NCBI GenBank assembly: GCA_900544445.1
Contig: UQVK01000009.1
Coordinates: 1 to 64,000, forward strand
DNA length: 64,000 nt
Origin: an uncultured Lachnospiraceae bacterium
Lineage (GTDB): Bacteria; Bacillota; Clostridia; Lachnospirales; Lachnospiraceae
Direction of reading: 5' to 3'
In this document: positions 8,402 to 16,543 of the stretch, piece after piece
How positions within the stretch are numbered: the stretch's first letter is position 1
Layout of the letters: every line of letters begins with the position of its first letter
Translations under genes and position numbers: made by a program
Notes under the pieces: generated by a model
Database searches by the model: none
What the model saw: only the letters and a program-made list of their open reading frames with translations
Told to the model about the DNA's origin: nothing

Positions 8402-9178
8402 TTATTTATTCAGGAACTTCTCCACTTTTCTCTTCTCAAGGAAAGCGGCCATTCCTTCCTTCTGGTCATAGGACTCGAAGCAGTCGCCGAACAGCTTCTC
8501 TTCAATCACAATCGCTTCGTCCATATCCGCATCCAGGCCCTCGTTGATGGCCTTCTTGCAGTTGCGGACAGCGATGGGGGCGTTCTTCGCGATGCCGGCA
8601 GCCATCTTCTCAGCGGCAGCCATCAGCTCTTCCTGCGGGTAAACCGCATTTACAAGACCGATTCTGTAAGCTTCGTCCGCTTTGATATTTCTTGCGGTAT
8701 AGATCATCTGCTTCGCCATTCCAGGGCCGACCAGACGGGCAAGTCTCTGGGTTCCTCCGAAGCCGGGGGTAATTCCAAGGCCAACCTCAGGCTGTCCGAA
8801 CACCGCGTTGTCAGAGCAGATTCTGATATCGCAGCTCATGGAGATCTCGCAGCCGCCGCCAAGGGCAAAGCCGTTCACCGCAGCGATTACCGGGATCGGG
8901 AAGGTTTCGAGCTTACGGAAAACATCATTTCCCTTCTTGCCGAAGGCCTCTCCCTCCGCCTTGGTCAGGGTGCTCATCTCTCCGATATCAGCGCCCGCAA
9001 CGAAGGACTTCTGTCCTGCGCCGGTCAGAATCAGGCATCTCACCTCGTCCAGATTCACGGCGTCAAGCGTAGCGTCAAGCTCTTCCAGCACATGGGAATT
9101 CAGCGCGTTCAGCGCCTTCTCGCGGCTGATGGTGATTACCGCGTAGTTCCCTTTCTGTTCATACACAATGTAATCCAT
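8402..9178 (-). CDS. crt: 3-hydroxybutyryl-CoA dehydratase (crotonase)
   Basis: Crotonase removes water from 3-hydroxybutyryl-CoA to give crotonyl-CoA. The oxyanion-hole segments (SFVAGADIGEM and GFALGGGCEISMSCD) and the two catalytic Glu (in GGGCE and GQPEVGLGITPGFGGTQRL) are present. I favour the ATG at 9178, because GAGAGG lies 9 bases upstream, over an ATG three codons earlier at 9187 where the same purine run abuts the codon. Length is 258 residues. It is the second gene of the operon, 43 bases before hbd. Confidence 0.95.
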   Translation of the reverse strand: MDYIVYEQKGNYAVITISREKALNALNSHVLEELDATLDAVNLDEVRCLILTGAGQKSFVAGADIGEMSTLTKAEGEAFGKKGNDVFRKLETFPIPVIAAVNGFALGGGCEISMSCDIRICSDNAVFGQPEVGLGITPGFGGTQRLARLVGPGMAKQMIYTARNIKADEAYRIGLVNAVYPQEELMAAAEKMAAGIAKNAPIAVRNCKKAINEGLDADMDEAIVIEEKLFGDCFESYDQKEGMAAFLEKRKVEKFLNK

Positions 9179-9223
9179 CTCTTTCATCCTCTCTTCAAAT
9201 GAAATCTGATTTATTCATAACGA

Positions 9224-9255
9224 ATGATTAGCGGGCGGAAACGCCGGCTAATCAT
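9224..9255. other. Hairpin in the thl-crt gap
   Basis: A perfect 9-base inverted repeat, ATGATTAGC (9224-9232) and GCTAATCAT (9247-9255), with a 14-base loop lies between thl and crt. In the operon transcript it has no following U-run, so it is more likely an RNA-processing or stability element than a terminator. Confidence 0.45.
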
Positions 9256-9297
9256 CCGTTTTGGGAAGGGACGTTTTACCGTTCCCTTTTATTCCTG

Positions 9298-10479
9298 TTA
9301 ATCTCTCTCCACAATGGTAGCGCAGCCCATTCCGCCGCCGATGCACAGGGTTGCAAGCCCCTTCTTCGCATCTCTCTTCACCATCTCATGAAGCAGCGTC
9401 ACCAGAATACGGCAGCCGCTGGCTCCAACGGGATGTCCCAGAGCGATGGCTCCGCCGTTCACGTTCAGCTTATCCATGTTGATGCCCAGTTCCTTGCCAA
9501 CAGCCACGGACTGAGCGGCAAACGCCTCATTCGCCTCGATCAGATCGAAGTCATCAATGGTCATTCCGGTCTTTGCCATCACCTTCTTCGTGGCAGCTAC
9601 CGGTCCGATTCCCATGATGGCAGGATCTACGCCCGCAAGCGCTCCGGCAACCCAGGTAGCCATGGGGGTAACGCCCAGTTCCTTCGCCTTCTCCTCGCTC
9701 ATCACGATCACGGCAGCCGCGCCGTCGTTGATTCCGGAGGAATTGGCAGCGGTCACGATACCGTCCTTCTTGAACGCAGGACGGAGCTTCGCGATGCTCT
9801 CTTTCGTGGTTCCCGGACGGGGACCTTCATCTTTATTGAAAATAATGGTTTCCTTCTTCTTCTTCACTTCAACGGGAACGATCTCGTCGTCGAACTTTCC
9901 GGCTTCCTGTGCGGCAACCGTCTTCTGCTGGCTCCATGCGGCGAACTCGTCCAGTTCTTCTCTGGTCAGTCCCCATTTCTCACAGATGTTCTCAGCGGTG
10001 ATACCCATGTGATACTGATTAAAGGCATCAGTCAGCGCATCGTTTACCATGGTATCCACCATGGTCGCATTTCCCATTCTGTATCCGTAACGTCCCTGCG
10101 GGATCGCGTAAGGAGCCATGGACATGTTCTCCATGCCGCCTGCAACCACCACGTCAGCCTCGCCTGCCAGAATCATCTGTGCGGCCTGGTTCACGCAGTT
10201 CAGTCCGGAACCGCATACAACGTTCATGGTAACGGCAGGAACCTCGATCGGCAGGCCTGCCTTGATGGATGCCTGACGAGCAACGTTCTGTCCCAGGCCT
10301 GCCTGGATAACGCAGCCCATATATACCTGATCCACTGCATCCGGAGCGACGCCCGCTCTCTTTAACGCTTCCTTGATGACGATCGCACCAAGCTCAGCCG
10401 CCGGAGTCGTGCTCAGGCTGCCGCCCATGGTTCCGATGGCCGTACGGCATGCACCAGCCAAAACGATTTTCTTTGCCAT
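9298..10479 (-). CDS. thlA: Acetyl-CoA C-acetyltransferase (thiolase)
   Basis: Thiolase condenses two acetyl-CoA to acetoacetyl-CoA, the entry step of the butyrate path. The active-site Cys is in [12 protein letters not shown] (Cys89), the His in [15 protein letters not shown], and the second Cys in [15 protein letters not shown] (Cys379). Its 393 residues match biosynthetic thiolases. It is the first gene of the operon, with GGAGGAAAG before the ATG and a strong promoter about 90 bases upstream. The chain thl-crt-hbd-bcd-etfB-etfA gives a full acetyl-CoA to butyryl-CoA route; the last step (CoA transferase or butyrate kinase) is not in the window. Confidence 0.96.
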   Translation of the reverse strand: MAKKIVLAGACRTAIGTMGGSLSTTPAAELGAIVIKEALKRAGVAPDAVDQVYMGCVIQAGLGQNVARQASIKAGLPIEVPAVTMNVVCGSGLNCVNQAAQMILAGEADVVVAGGMENMSMAPYAIPQGRYGYRMGNATMVDTMVNDALTDAFNQYHMGITAENICEKWGLTREELDEFAAWSQQKTVAAQEAGKFDDEIVPVEVKKKKETIIFNKDEGPRPGTTKESIAKLRPAFKKDGIVTAANSSGINDGAAAVIVMSEEKAKELGVTPMATWVAGALAGVDPAIMGIGPVAATKKVMAKTGMTIDDFDLIEANEAFAAQSVAVGKELGINMDKLNVNGGAIALGHPVGASGCRILVTLLHEMVKRDAKKGLATLCIGGGMGCATIVERD

Positions 10480-10568
10480 GTTCTTTCCTCCATTATTCTT
10501 TCTGTTAAAAAGCGGATTTATCGGGCTTTGACCATATTGTTAATTTTTTGTCATTGCCCGTCGTTCTA

Positions 10569-10597
10569 ATTATAGCATAGGGGATTTTTAATAGCAA
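10569..10597 (-). promoter_or_regulatory. Promoter of the thl-crt-hbd-bcd-etfBA operon
   Basis: Minus-strand TTGCTA (10592-10597), 17 bases, then a perfect TATAAT (10569-10574), about 90 bases before the thl ATG. It is the only good promoter I see for the six-gene operon. Confidence 0.75.
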
Positions 10598-10649
10598 GGA
10601 TTTTGTATCGGCGGAGCTTATTTTTTTATCCTGGAATATGAAAAAAGCA

Positions 10650-10678
10650 TGGACGCCTCGTTTTTCCTGAGGTAAAAT
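10650..10678 (+). promoter_or_regulatory. Promoter of the Eis-like acetyltransferase
   Basis: Plus-strand TGGACG (10650-10655), 17-base spacer, TAAAAT (10673-10678), about 50 bases before the ATG at 10731. It is divergent to the thl promoter, with 52 bases between the two -35 boxes. Confidence 0.55.
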
Positions 10679-10730
10679 AGATATGGTTTCATGATGTCAA
10701 CGTGCTTCAAAGTGCAGCAAAGAGGATTTT

Positions 10731-12017
10731 ATGGAAAAAAAGGAAGACAATGACAACAAATGCATAACCCCGGCGGATACGTCCGATTCCCACGTTTATC
10801 TGGAGACGCAGGGAGATTTCCGGATGCGCGAGCTGGACAACAGCGATCTGGAGCAGTTCAACGCCCTTCTCACCTACGCCTTTCAGGTGACCTCCTATGA
10901 GCTCCTTCAGACTGGCTGGCAGCAGGATGAATTCATATCCGCCAAGCGGCCCATGCTGGAGAAGGCCTATGTTCTCGGATGGTTTTACAAGGACCGGCTG
11001 GCGTCCATGATCGTGGTTTATTCCATGAAAGTGAACATTCACGACAATATCATGGATATGGGAGGCATCACTGGCGTCGCCACCTACCCGGAATATACCG
11101 GGCGTGGTCTGATCCATTCCCTGATGCGCCGGGCCATCAACTACATGCATGAGCAGGAATTTCCGATCTCCTTCCTCTACCCTTACTCGATTCCCTTTTA
11201 CCGGAAGATGGGCTGGGAGATCGTATCTGACAAAATCGCCTTTACCATCCGGGATACCCAGCTGCCGAAGCCCCGTCCGGTGGAGGGCATGGTGGAACGG
11301 GTCAGCGAGGACTCAGAGGATTTTCATAACGTATATTCCTATTTCGCCGTCCAGCGCCACGGCGCCCTGATCCGCGACAGCCTGGCCTGGGACGAATACT
11401 GGCGATGGGAAAACGACGACATGATTGTCGCCGTCTATTATAATAAAGAACATAAGCCGCTCGGCTATATCGTCTATTACATTGCGAATGAGATCTTCCA
11501 TATCAAGGAAATGGTCTATCTGAACATCGAAGCCAATTACGGTCTGTGGAATTATATTACCGCGCATTTTTCCATGATCACCCAGGTGGTGGGGGACAAC
11601 TATTCCGGCGAACCCATGGCCTACCTGCTGGAGGACAGCGAGATCACGGAAACCATCTCTCCCTATATCATGGCGCGGATCATCGATGCGGAAGCCTTCC
11701 TGCGGGAATATCCCTGGCAGATTCAGCCCGAGGATTTCCGCATCCACTTCCGGGTGACAGACGAAATGGCTCCCTGGAATACCGGCGACTATCTGGTCTC
11801 CTGGAAGGGAGGAGAGACCCGGTGCGAGAGGGTGGAAAACAACCAGTCCATTAACGTGGTGGAGCTGGATATCAACACCCTGACCACCATGCTCATGGGA
11901 TACAAACGCCCCAGCTATCTGTACGATCATGAAAAAATCCGGACCGAATACTACATGCTTACCTGGCTGGAACGGCTGATTCCGGTGGAGAAGCCTTATT
12001 TTTCGGATTATTTTTAA
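10731..12017 (+). CDS. Eis-like GNAT N-acetyltransferase
   Basis: A 428-residue protein of the Eis type: an N-terminal GNAT domain with the acetyl-CoA loop GITGVATYPEYTGRGLIHSLMRRA (about 107-130; the V-A-T then R-G-x-G/L pattern), followed by FLYPYSIPFYRKMGWE, a second GNAT-like region, and a C-terminal sterol-carrier-like domain. It ends in ...YFSDYF; in Eis enzymes the C-terminal carboxylate on an aromatic residue is the general base, so the ending fits. Eis enzymes acetylate amines, including aminoglycosides in mycobacteria; the natural substrate here is unknown and drug resistance is not implied. The ribosome site AGAGGA precedes the ATG. It stands alone on the plus strand, with its own promoter and a terminator. 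Confidence 0.85.
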   Translation: MEKKEDNDNKCITPADTSDSHVYLETQGDFRMRELDNSDLEQFNALLTYAFQVTSYELLQTGWQQDEFISAKRPMLEKAYVLGWFYKDRLASMIVVYSMKVNIHDNIMDMGGITGVATYPEYTGRGLIHSLMRRAINYMHEQEFPISFLYPYSIPFYRKMGWEIVSDKIAFTIRDTQLPKPRPVEGMVERVSEDSEDFHNVYSYFAVQRHGALIRDSLAWDEYWRWENDDMIVAVYYNKEHKPLGYIVYYIANEIFHIKEMVYLNIEANYGLWNYITAHFSMITQVVGDNYSGEPMAYLLEDSEITETISPYIMARIIDAEAFLREYPWQIQPEDFRIHFRVTDEMAPWNTGDYLVSWKGGETRCERVENNQSINVVELDINTLTTMLMGYKRPSYLYDHEKIRTEYYMLTWLERLIPVEKPYFSDYF

Positions 12018-12028
12018 AATTTTTCAGC

Positions 12029-12068
12029 AAAAAACAGGGTGTGGTTTTGAGCCATATCCCTGTTTTTT
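12029..12068. terminator. Bidirectional terminator between convergent genes
   Basis: The hairpin AAAACAGGG...CCCTGTTTT has an A-run on one side and TTTTTTT on the other. It serves the plus-strand acetyltransferase and probably also the minus-strand gene ending at 12081. Confidence 0.85.
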
Positions 12069-12080
12069 TGGCATTCCTGT

Positions 12081-14363
12081 TTACTCTGGATCCAGTACGG
12101 CGATCAGTTCATATACCCGCTCCCTGGTAAGTTCCGCCGCCTTTTGCGCACAGACCATTGGCTGCAGACTTCCGCCTTCGAATTCCTCACCGGCCTCCCG
12201 GATCTGACGCTCCTTCCAGGCAATCCATTCTCTTTCCTGTACGTTCAGCTTTTCCATGGTTTCCGCATCCTGCGTCTGCTTCAGAGTCTCCCATACCTCA
12301 TTAAGCATGGAATCCCACATATCATACAGTTCCTGTGACTTCACATTGAGATCTGCCTGGGTTAGGGAAGCGTTCTCCTGTATATCCCGTTCCAGTGCGT
12401 CGGATTGTTCCTCCATATACGTCAGTCGATTCTGTATGCTTTCCCCAATGTCATAGCTGGTAAATCCCTGTTGCTGCGCCTCATTATTCAGCGCATAGAA
12501 AGGAAGCTCCGTCTCCGTGGTACGAGAAAGATCATAATAACCAATCCAGCTTCGGAATTCCTCAGGAAGTTCATCCAACGGTGCGCCGGGAAGATAGATC
12601 AAAATATTTTCAGCATTTTCCAGGCCATATGCACTTTCATAACAGTAGCGAATTCCATCGATAATCTCCTCCGTACCCGCCTCCTTTTCATAAGCGATTT
12701 CTGCAATCTTCACGGAATACGTATATGTATTCACTTCTACGGGCTGCGTAAACCTGCCGTAAAAGTTACACTTATAACAGGTTCCGTTCGGGAAATTATC
12801 TCCCGCCACTCCCATATCGCTGTCATGATATTCTCCGGAAAAGCTCCCATCCTCCCGGATTGTCAGAAGAGTTGACCAGGCTCCTGCCCCGCTGGAAAAA
12901 CAAAACTGCAGATTTTTTAACTCTGCGAAAGAAAATCCCGTTTCCTGCGAAGTCTGGTTCAGTTCCTGCCAGTCCAGAGACACGCAGAATTTCTCCGCCT
13001 CCTCCAGCATCGGCACCAGCGTCGTTTCTTTCCAGTCCTCTGTGGCCGGGTATACGATCCCGGCAAGATAACAGCTCCAGTATTCCGCCACATCCCCGCA
13101 CACCGTGTCACCGATCCTGTCATTTCCATGCCGGAATTCCTCATACACTGCATCATACAGCTTTTCTATGGTACAGGTGATCCGGTATTCCTCCCGGACT
13201 GCCTGCTGATATTCCTCATATGAGCTTCCGCATTCCTCAAAAGCAGCTTCCAGATCGGAAAAATTGGGCGCAGCCATTATCATGGCATCTCTTTCCGCCA
13301 TTCGTTCGTCAAGCTCTTCCTCCGTCAGCGCATAGCCCTCCTGAACCGCATACCTGTACTGCTGCATCCGCCAGGCCAGTTCCTCCCTGGCTGCCTGAAG
13401 CGCTTCTTCCTGTGTATCCCACAGCTCCATTTGGTCCAACGTTTCCATTGCCAGAAACGCTCTCATATCCTGTGTGCTACAGGAAACTCCAAGGTCAGCA
13501 AGCAGACGGTTCAGATTCACGTACTGCTGTATTTTCTCCGGTTCAAACAGAAGCTCTCCGGCAGCGCTTTCCTCTGAGCCCTCCGGCTCCGTCCTCGCCA
13601 CATTTACATAGTCCTCTATAAAATCTCCGCCCTCAAAAATCGTTCCGTCTTCTGTCTCCACGTACCACTGTTCCGCCTCTGCCTCCGGCTGAAAAAACAG
13701 AAGCGTCGCTCTTTTTTCTCCTTCATAACGAAGTGTGACCGCGAGATCCTCCTCTCCCCGCACCATATCCTGCTGTTCCAGCGGGTCTACCTTCTCCAGC
13801 CCGGACAGCCCGTCCAGAAAGGCCTGGAAATCTTCCGTTCCGGCAGCCGGATAATCCTTGATTGTGTTGATCTGGATTGACACAATCGGCTCATCCGGAA
13901 TCTTCCGGTAGATGGGTTCCGGCGGATAAGGGACCTCCGACTCTTCCCGCCCCTCTCCTCCGGCCAGATAATCGTCAATCGCCCTTTCATAAGGGGCCAT
14001 CAGCCTCCATCCCTGAAAAACAAGTCCGGCGCCGACTGCAAGAAAGGTCACCCATACAACGGCGGTCCAGGGCCCAAACCGCAGTCTACACGATTTTTCC
14101 AGCAGATATTTTACGATTACATAGCGACAGATTTTCACCATATCCCACAGAATCAGAATACCGGCCAGCCCCATGGCAATCCAAAGTCCCTCGTTACACC
14201 AGAAAGACTCTCTGGCCAGACTCAGAACCGTCTCGTCCGTATACCAGTCCACAATCCTTCCGCCGATTCCCCACACATTCAGGGCTGTCCACCCAAGCCA
14301 CAGGCAGATGAACAGGCGGAGCAGTAAAAATAGAATTGCCGGACCTTCAGATTGTTTTTTCAT
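12081..14363 (-). CDS. Large membrane-anchored protein with LprI-like C-terminal domain
   Basis: This 760-residue protein has a hydrophobic N-terminus with three likely membrane helices (about residues 10-30, 60-78 and 102-122), then a long extracytoplasmic, acidic part. A middle segment with SGEYHDSDMGVAGDNFPNGTCYKCNF and YGRFTQPVEV is a pattern I associate with uncharacterised Firmicutes surface proteins. The last 100 residues (from about TQADLNVKSQELYDMWD through NVQEREWIAWKERQI to the end) look like the lysozyme-inhibitor LprI/DUF1311 domain. I chose the ATG at 14363 because GAGAGGGGGATG lies just upstream; the ATG at 14390 has no ribosome site. No other family is recognised. Function is unknown; binding of a cell-wall enzyme is only a guess from the LprI domain. 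Confidence 0.7.
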   Translation of the reverse strand: MKKQSEGPAILFLLLRLFICLWLGWTALNVWGIGGRIVDWYTDETVLSLARESFWCNEGLWIAMGLAGILILWDMVKICRYVIVKYLLEKSCRLRFGPWTAVVWVTFLAVGAGLVFQGWRLMAPYERAIDDYLAGGEGREESEVPYPPEPIYRKIPDEPIVSIQINTIKDYPAAGTEDFQAFLDGLSGLEKVDPLEQQDMVRGEEDLAVTLRYEGEKRATLLFFQPEAEAEQWYVETEDGTIFEGGDFIEDYVNVARTEPEGSEESAAGELLFEPEKIQQYVNLNRLLADLGVSCSTQDMRAFLAMETLDQMELWDTQEEALQAAREELAWRMQQYRYAVQEGYALTEEELDERMAERDAMIMAAPNFSDLEAAFEECGSSYEEYQQAVREEYRITCTIEKLYDAVYEEFRHGNDRIGDTVCGDVAEYWSCYLAGIVYPATEDWKETTLVPMLEEAEKFCVSLDWQELNQTSQETGFSFAELKNLQFCFSSGAGAWSTLLTIREDGSFSGEYHDSDMGVAGDNFPNGTCYKCNFYGRFTQPVEVNTYTYSVKIAEIAYEKEAGTEEIIDGIRYCYESAYGLENAENILIYLPGAPLDELPEEFRSWIGYYDLSRTTETELPFYALNNEAQQQGFTSYDIGESIQNRLTYMEEQSDALERDIQENASLTQADLNVKSQELYDMWDSMLNEVWETLKQTQDAETMEKLNVQEREWIAWKERQIREAGEEFEGGSLQPMVCAQKAAELTRERVYELIAVLDPE

Positions 14364-14409
14364 GACATCCCCCTCTCTGAATGTTTCCATTCTGTTGGAT
14401 TCATGATAG

Positions 14410-14440
14410 CATAATTTTTTTCTGACAGGAATAAGTGATC
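14410..14440 (-). promoter_or_regulatory. Possible extended -10 promoter for the LprI-domain gene
   Basis: Minus-strand TGC-TATCAT about 40 bases before the start, with a poor -35 (TTCCTG) 17 bases upstream. Weak evidence. Confidence 0.3.
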
Positions 14441-14567
14441 CACATATTTTTATCGTATATGAGTTTCACCAATGGCGTATCCAGGCAGACCTGAGCATCT
14501 GCAGCATAACGCCAGGCTTTTGACTGGCAACAGGTATACCGCATAACAAAGGCATCTTCTTAACGGT

Positions 14568-15470
14568 TCAAAATTGAAGAACCTGACCGTCTGCATCCAA
14601 CACAACTCTCCTTCCGATCGGAAGTATTGCATGTTTTTCACCGTGGCCAAACTCATCACAGTATACTACCGGAATGCCGTTCCTCTTTCCAAAACGCTCC
14701 AGCAGTTCAAAAAGCTGATGAAGCGGACTTTCAGCGCTATCCTCTCCGCTGGAATAGCAGCCAAACAGAAGCCCTGAAACGTTTTTTATTCCCTCGTTCT
14801 GCTCTATATGGGAGAGATACATATCAACTTCCGCCACACTGGAAAATCGTTCATGGTCCTCAAGAAAAAGCAGATATTTTTCTTCCCTTTTCAGATCAAA
14901 ATACTGGCTTCCAATCTCAAGCGCAACATTTCCCAGATATCCCCCTACCAATATTCCTTCTGCTGTTCCGCCACAAATCGTTTTCCACTTTCCATTTCCC
15001 TGCAAGCAATCTGCACTGTTTTCCACGAAATGAGAAGAAAATTGAAAATAATCAGCCTCTGAAATATTTTCAAACAGTCCCGGCATCTGACCATAGTAGG
15101 TTTCCAGCCCTGTCTGAAAATAAATGGCATTCAATATTGAAGTTCCGTCACTGTAGCTTACAAACAGTTTCGGGTGCTTTCGTATGTTCTCATACTCAAT
15201 ATATGGCAACAGCGGAACGCTGCCCGTTCCTCCTCCAAAGAAAAGCATATTCACCCCATTATCACATATCATATTATTCAAATCTGCTGCCCGCTCCCAT
15301 GTTGCGGCAAGATATCCATATGTTGTCTGATACAGGTATTTTCCTGTTTTTACAGTAAATCCCTTTCTCTCCAGACCGGAAATAATTTTCTCATATTGTG
15401 TCGGCACGGCAATGTAACTTGGAGAGACCAGCCCAATAACGGCATTTTCCCCCAGACAGTTTGCTCTCAT
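14568..15470 (-). CDS. S66 family LD-carboxypeptidase / MccF-like peptidase
   Basis: Family S66 contains LD-carboxypeptidases that trim murein tetrapeptides and MccF enzymes that cleave microcin C-type peptide-nucleotides. The nucleophile Ser107 sits in LFVSYSDGTS, the Glu in YLLFLEDHE, and the His in EFGHGEKHAILPIG, forming the Ser-Glu-His triad. Its 300 residues and opening VIGLVSPSYIAVPTQYEKIISGLERKGF are typical. No signal peptide, so it acts in the cytoplasm. It overlaps the preceding PNPOx gene by 4 bases (ATGA), in an operon led by a MarR regulator, which suggests inducible defence or recycling rather than housekeeping. LdcA versus MccF cannot be settled here. Confidence 0.85.
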   Translation of the reverse strand: MRANCLGENAVIGLVSPSYIAVPTQYEKIISGLERKGFTVKTGKYLYQTTYGYLAATWERAADLNNMICDNGVNMLFFGGGTGSVPLLPYIEYENIRKHPKLFVSYSDGTSILNAIYFQTGLETYYGQMPGLFENISEADYFQFSSHFVENSADCLQGNGKWKTICGGTAEGILVGGYLGNVALEIGSQYFDLKREEKYLLFLEDHERFSSVAEVDMYLSHIEQNEGIKNVSGLLFGCYSSGEDSAESPLHQLFELLERFGKRNGIPVVYCDEFGHGEKHAILPIGRRVVLDADGQVLQF

Positions 15471-15913
15471 ACGCCCGTCCCTCCTTCTTCCAGTTCTCCA
15501 ATCTGGAAATCCACGTTTCTTAGGCCGTGATAATAATTTCCTCTCTGCGCGGTGAATTTCAGTACGCAGTAATCCGAATCATCCACCCCCTGCGGATAAT
15601 ACATGATATCCCTTTCCTCCCAGAGTCGCTCCCTGTTCGCGCGATCCGTACATACTTCCATATTACCATTCAAACGGAGTCCCTGAAAATTCTTCTCATC
15701 ACAGAAATAAATACATGCTTTCGGGTTCTGCTGAAACTGCTGCACTCTTTTTGAAGAATAATTGGTAGACATATAGTACACACCCATTTTGTCACGAGCC
15801 TTCGCAAACATTACCTTAATGTTCGGCTCTCCGCTTTCGTCCACAGATGCCACAAATACAAATTTTGAACGCTCCACAAGCGCCCTGATTTCCTCTGTCA
15901 GTTTTCGCTCCAT
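15467..15913 (-). CDS. Pyridoxamine 5'-phosphate oxidase-like flavin-binding protein
   Basis: A 148-residue split-barrel protein of the PNPOx-like family. The pattern FVFVASVDESGEPNIKVMF, then VYYMSTNYSSKRVQQFQQNPKACIYF, is typical of FMN- or F420/heme-binding split barrels; PNPOx activity itself is unlikely for this short general-stress type. The start at 15913 (or the adjacent ATG at 15916) follows AAGGAGGAA. It is the middle gene of MarR-PNPOx-S66, 43 bases after marR and overlapping the S66 gene by 4 bases. The substrate is unknown. Confidence 0.8.
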   Translation of the reverse strand: MERKLTEEIRALVERSKFVFVASVDESGEPNIKVMFAKARDKMGVYYMSTNYSSKRVQQFQQNPKACIYFCDEKNFQGLRLNGNMEVCTDRANRERLWEERDIMYYPQGVDDSDYCVLKFTAQRGNYYHGLRNVDFQIGELEEGGTGV

Positions 15914-15956
15914 CATTTCCTCCTTTTCCTGCCCCCAACTGATGGATTCGTTTTTC

Positions 15957-16385
15957 TCAAACCTCCTGCAGATTCTGTCGTATCCTTTCCAGCATCTCTT
16001 CAAACCGGATAATTTCTTCATCGCTAAAGCTTTTGTAGAACAGCTCACCCATTTTGTCCGATACTTCATCATATTTCCCACTCAATGCCCGAGCCTTTGG
16101 CGTCAGAACGATCTGCAGCTGCCGCCGATCCTCCGGAGCCGGAATTCTGCTCAAAAATCCCCTTTCCTCCATCCGGCCCAGCATCCCGGTCAATGTAGTT
16201 TTCGCCAGTCCGGTTCTTCGTGACAATTCCACAATGGGAAGATGATCTTCCTGCCAGAGCACATACAGAATCCGCCCCTGCGCTCCATTGAATTCTTCAA
16301 TTCCCGCTTTCTGTAGAAGAGAATTAAAAATTCGTCCACTAAGCTGCTTAATCTGAGAGATCAAAAATCCACCGTTTGTCTGCAT
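15957..16385 (-). CDS. MarR family transcriptional regulator
   Basis: A 142-residue winged-helix regulator: the HTH core is LPIVELSRRTGLAKTTLTGMLGRMEERGFLSRIPAPEDRRQLQIVLT (about 50-95), including the wing DRRxxxxxLT typical of MarR. N- and C-terminal helices would form the dimer interface. It is first in its operon. The promoter carries an inverted repeat over the -10 box (16396-16420), which is the likely self-regulatory operator. The ligand is unknown. The ribosome site AGGAGG lies within that inverted-repeat region of the leader. Confidence 0.92.
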   Translation of the reverse strand: MQTNGGFLISQIKQLSGRIFNSLLQKAGIEEFNGAQGRILYVLWQEDHLPIVELSRRTGLAKTTLTGMLGRMEERGFLSRIPAPEDRRQLQIVLTPKARALSGKYDEVSDKMGELFYKSFSDEEIIRFEEMLERIRQNLQEV

Positions 16386-16395
16386 TACATTTCCT

Positions 16396-16434
16396 CCTAT
16401 ATGGAATATTACTATATAGGACTTTTTTAGTCAA
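16396..16434 (-). promoter_or_regulatory. MarR operon promoter with overlapping inverted repeat
   Basis: Minus-strand TTGACT (16429-16434), 17 bases, TAATAT (16406-16411). The repeat CCTATAT (16396-16402) and ATATAGG (16414-16420) straddles the -10, so a bound dimer would block polymerase. A second palindrome, AACCATGGTT, overlaps the upstream edge of the -35 (16433-16442). Operator function is inferred. Confidence 0.7.
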
Positions 16435-16449
16435 CCATGGTTATTAACT

Positions 16450-16503
16450 AAAAATCCCTGCGGAAACACCCAAATCAACATAAAGGATCAGTTTCCACAG
16501 GGA
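16450..16503 (-). terminator. Terminator after the M20 amidohydrolase gene
   Basis: On the minus strand TCCCTGTGGAAAC pairs with GTTTCCGCAGGGA and is followed by TTTTT. It closes the dpp/amidohydrolase operon ahead of the MarR region. Confidence 0.8.
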
Positions 16504-16543
16504 CATTCTTATTGATCTTCTTTCACCACTTAAAAAGCGCTCT

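Noticed and set aside
14450-14659. Small minus-strand frame after the S66 gene
   Set aside because: Overlaps the S66 gene end in another frame and has no ribosome site.
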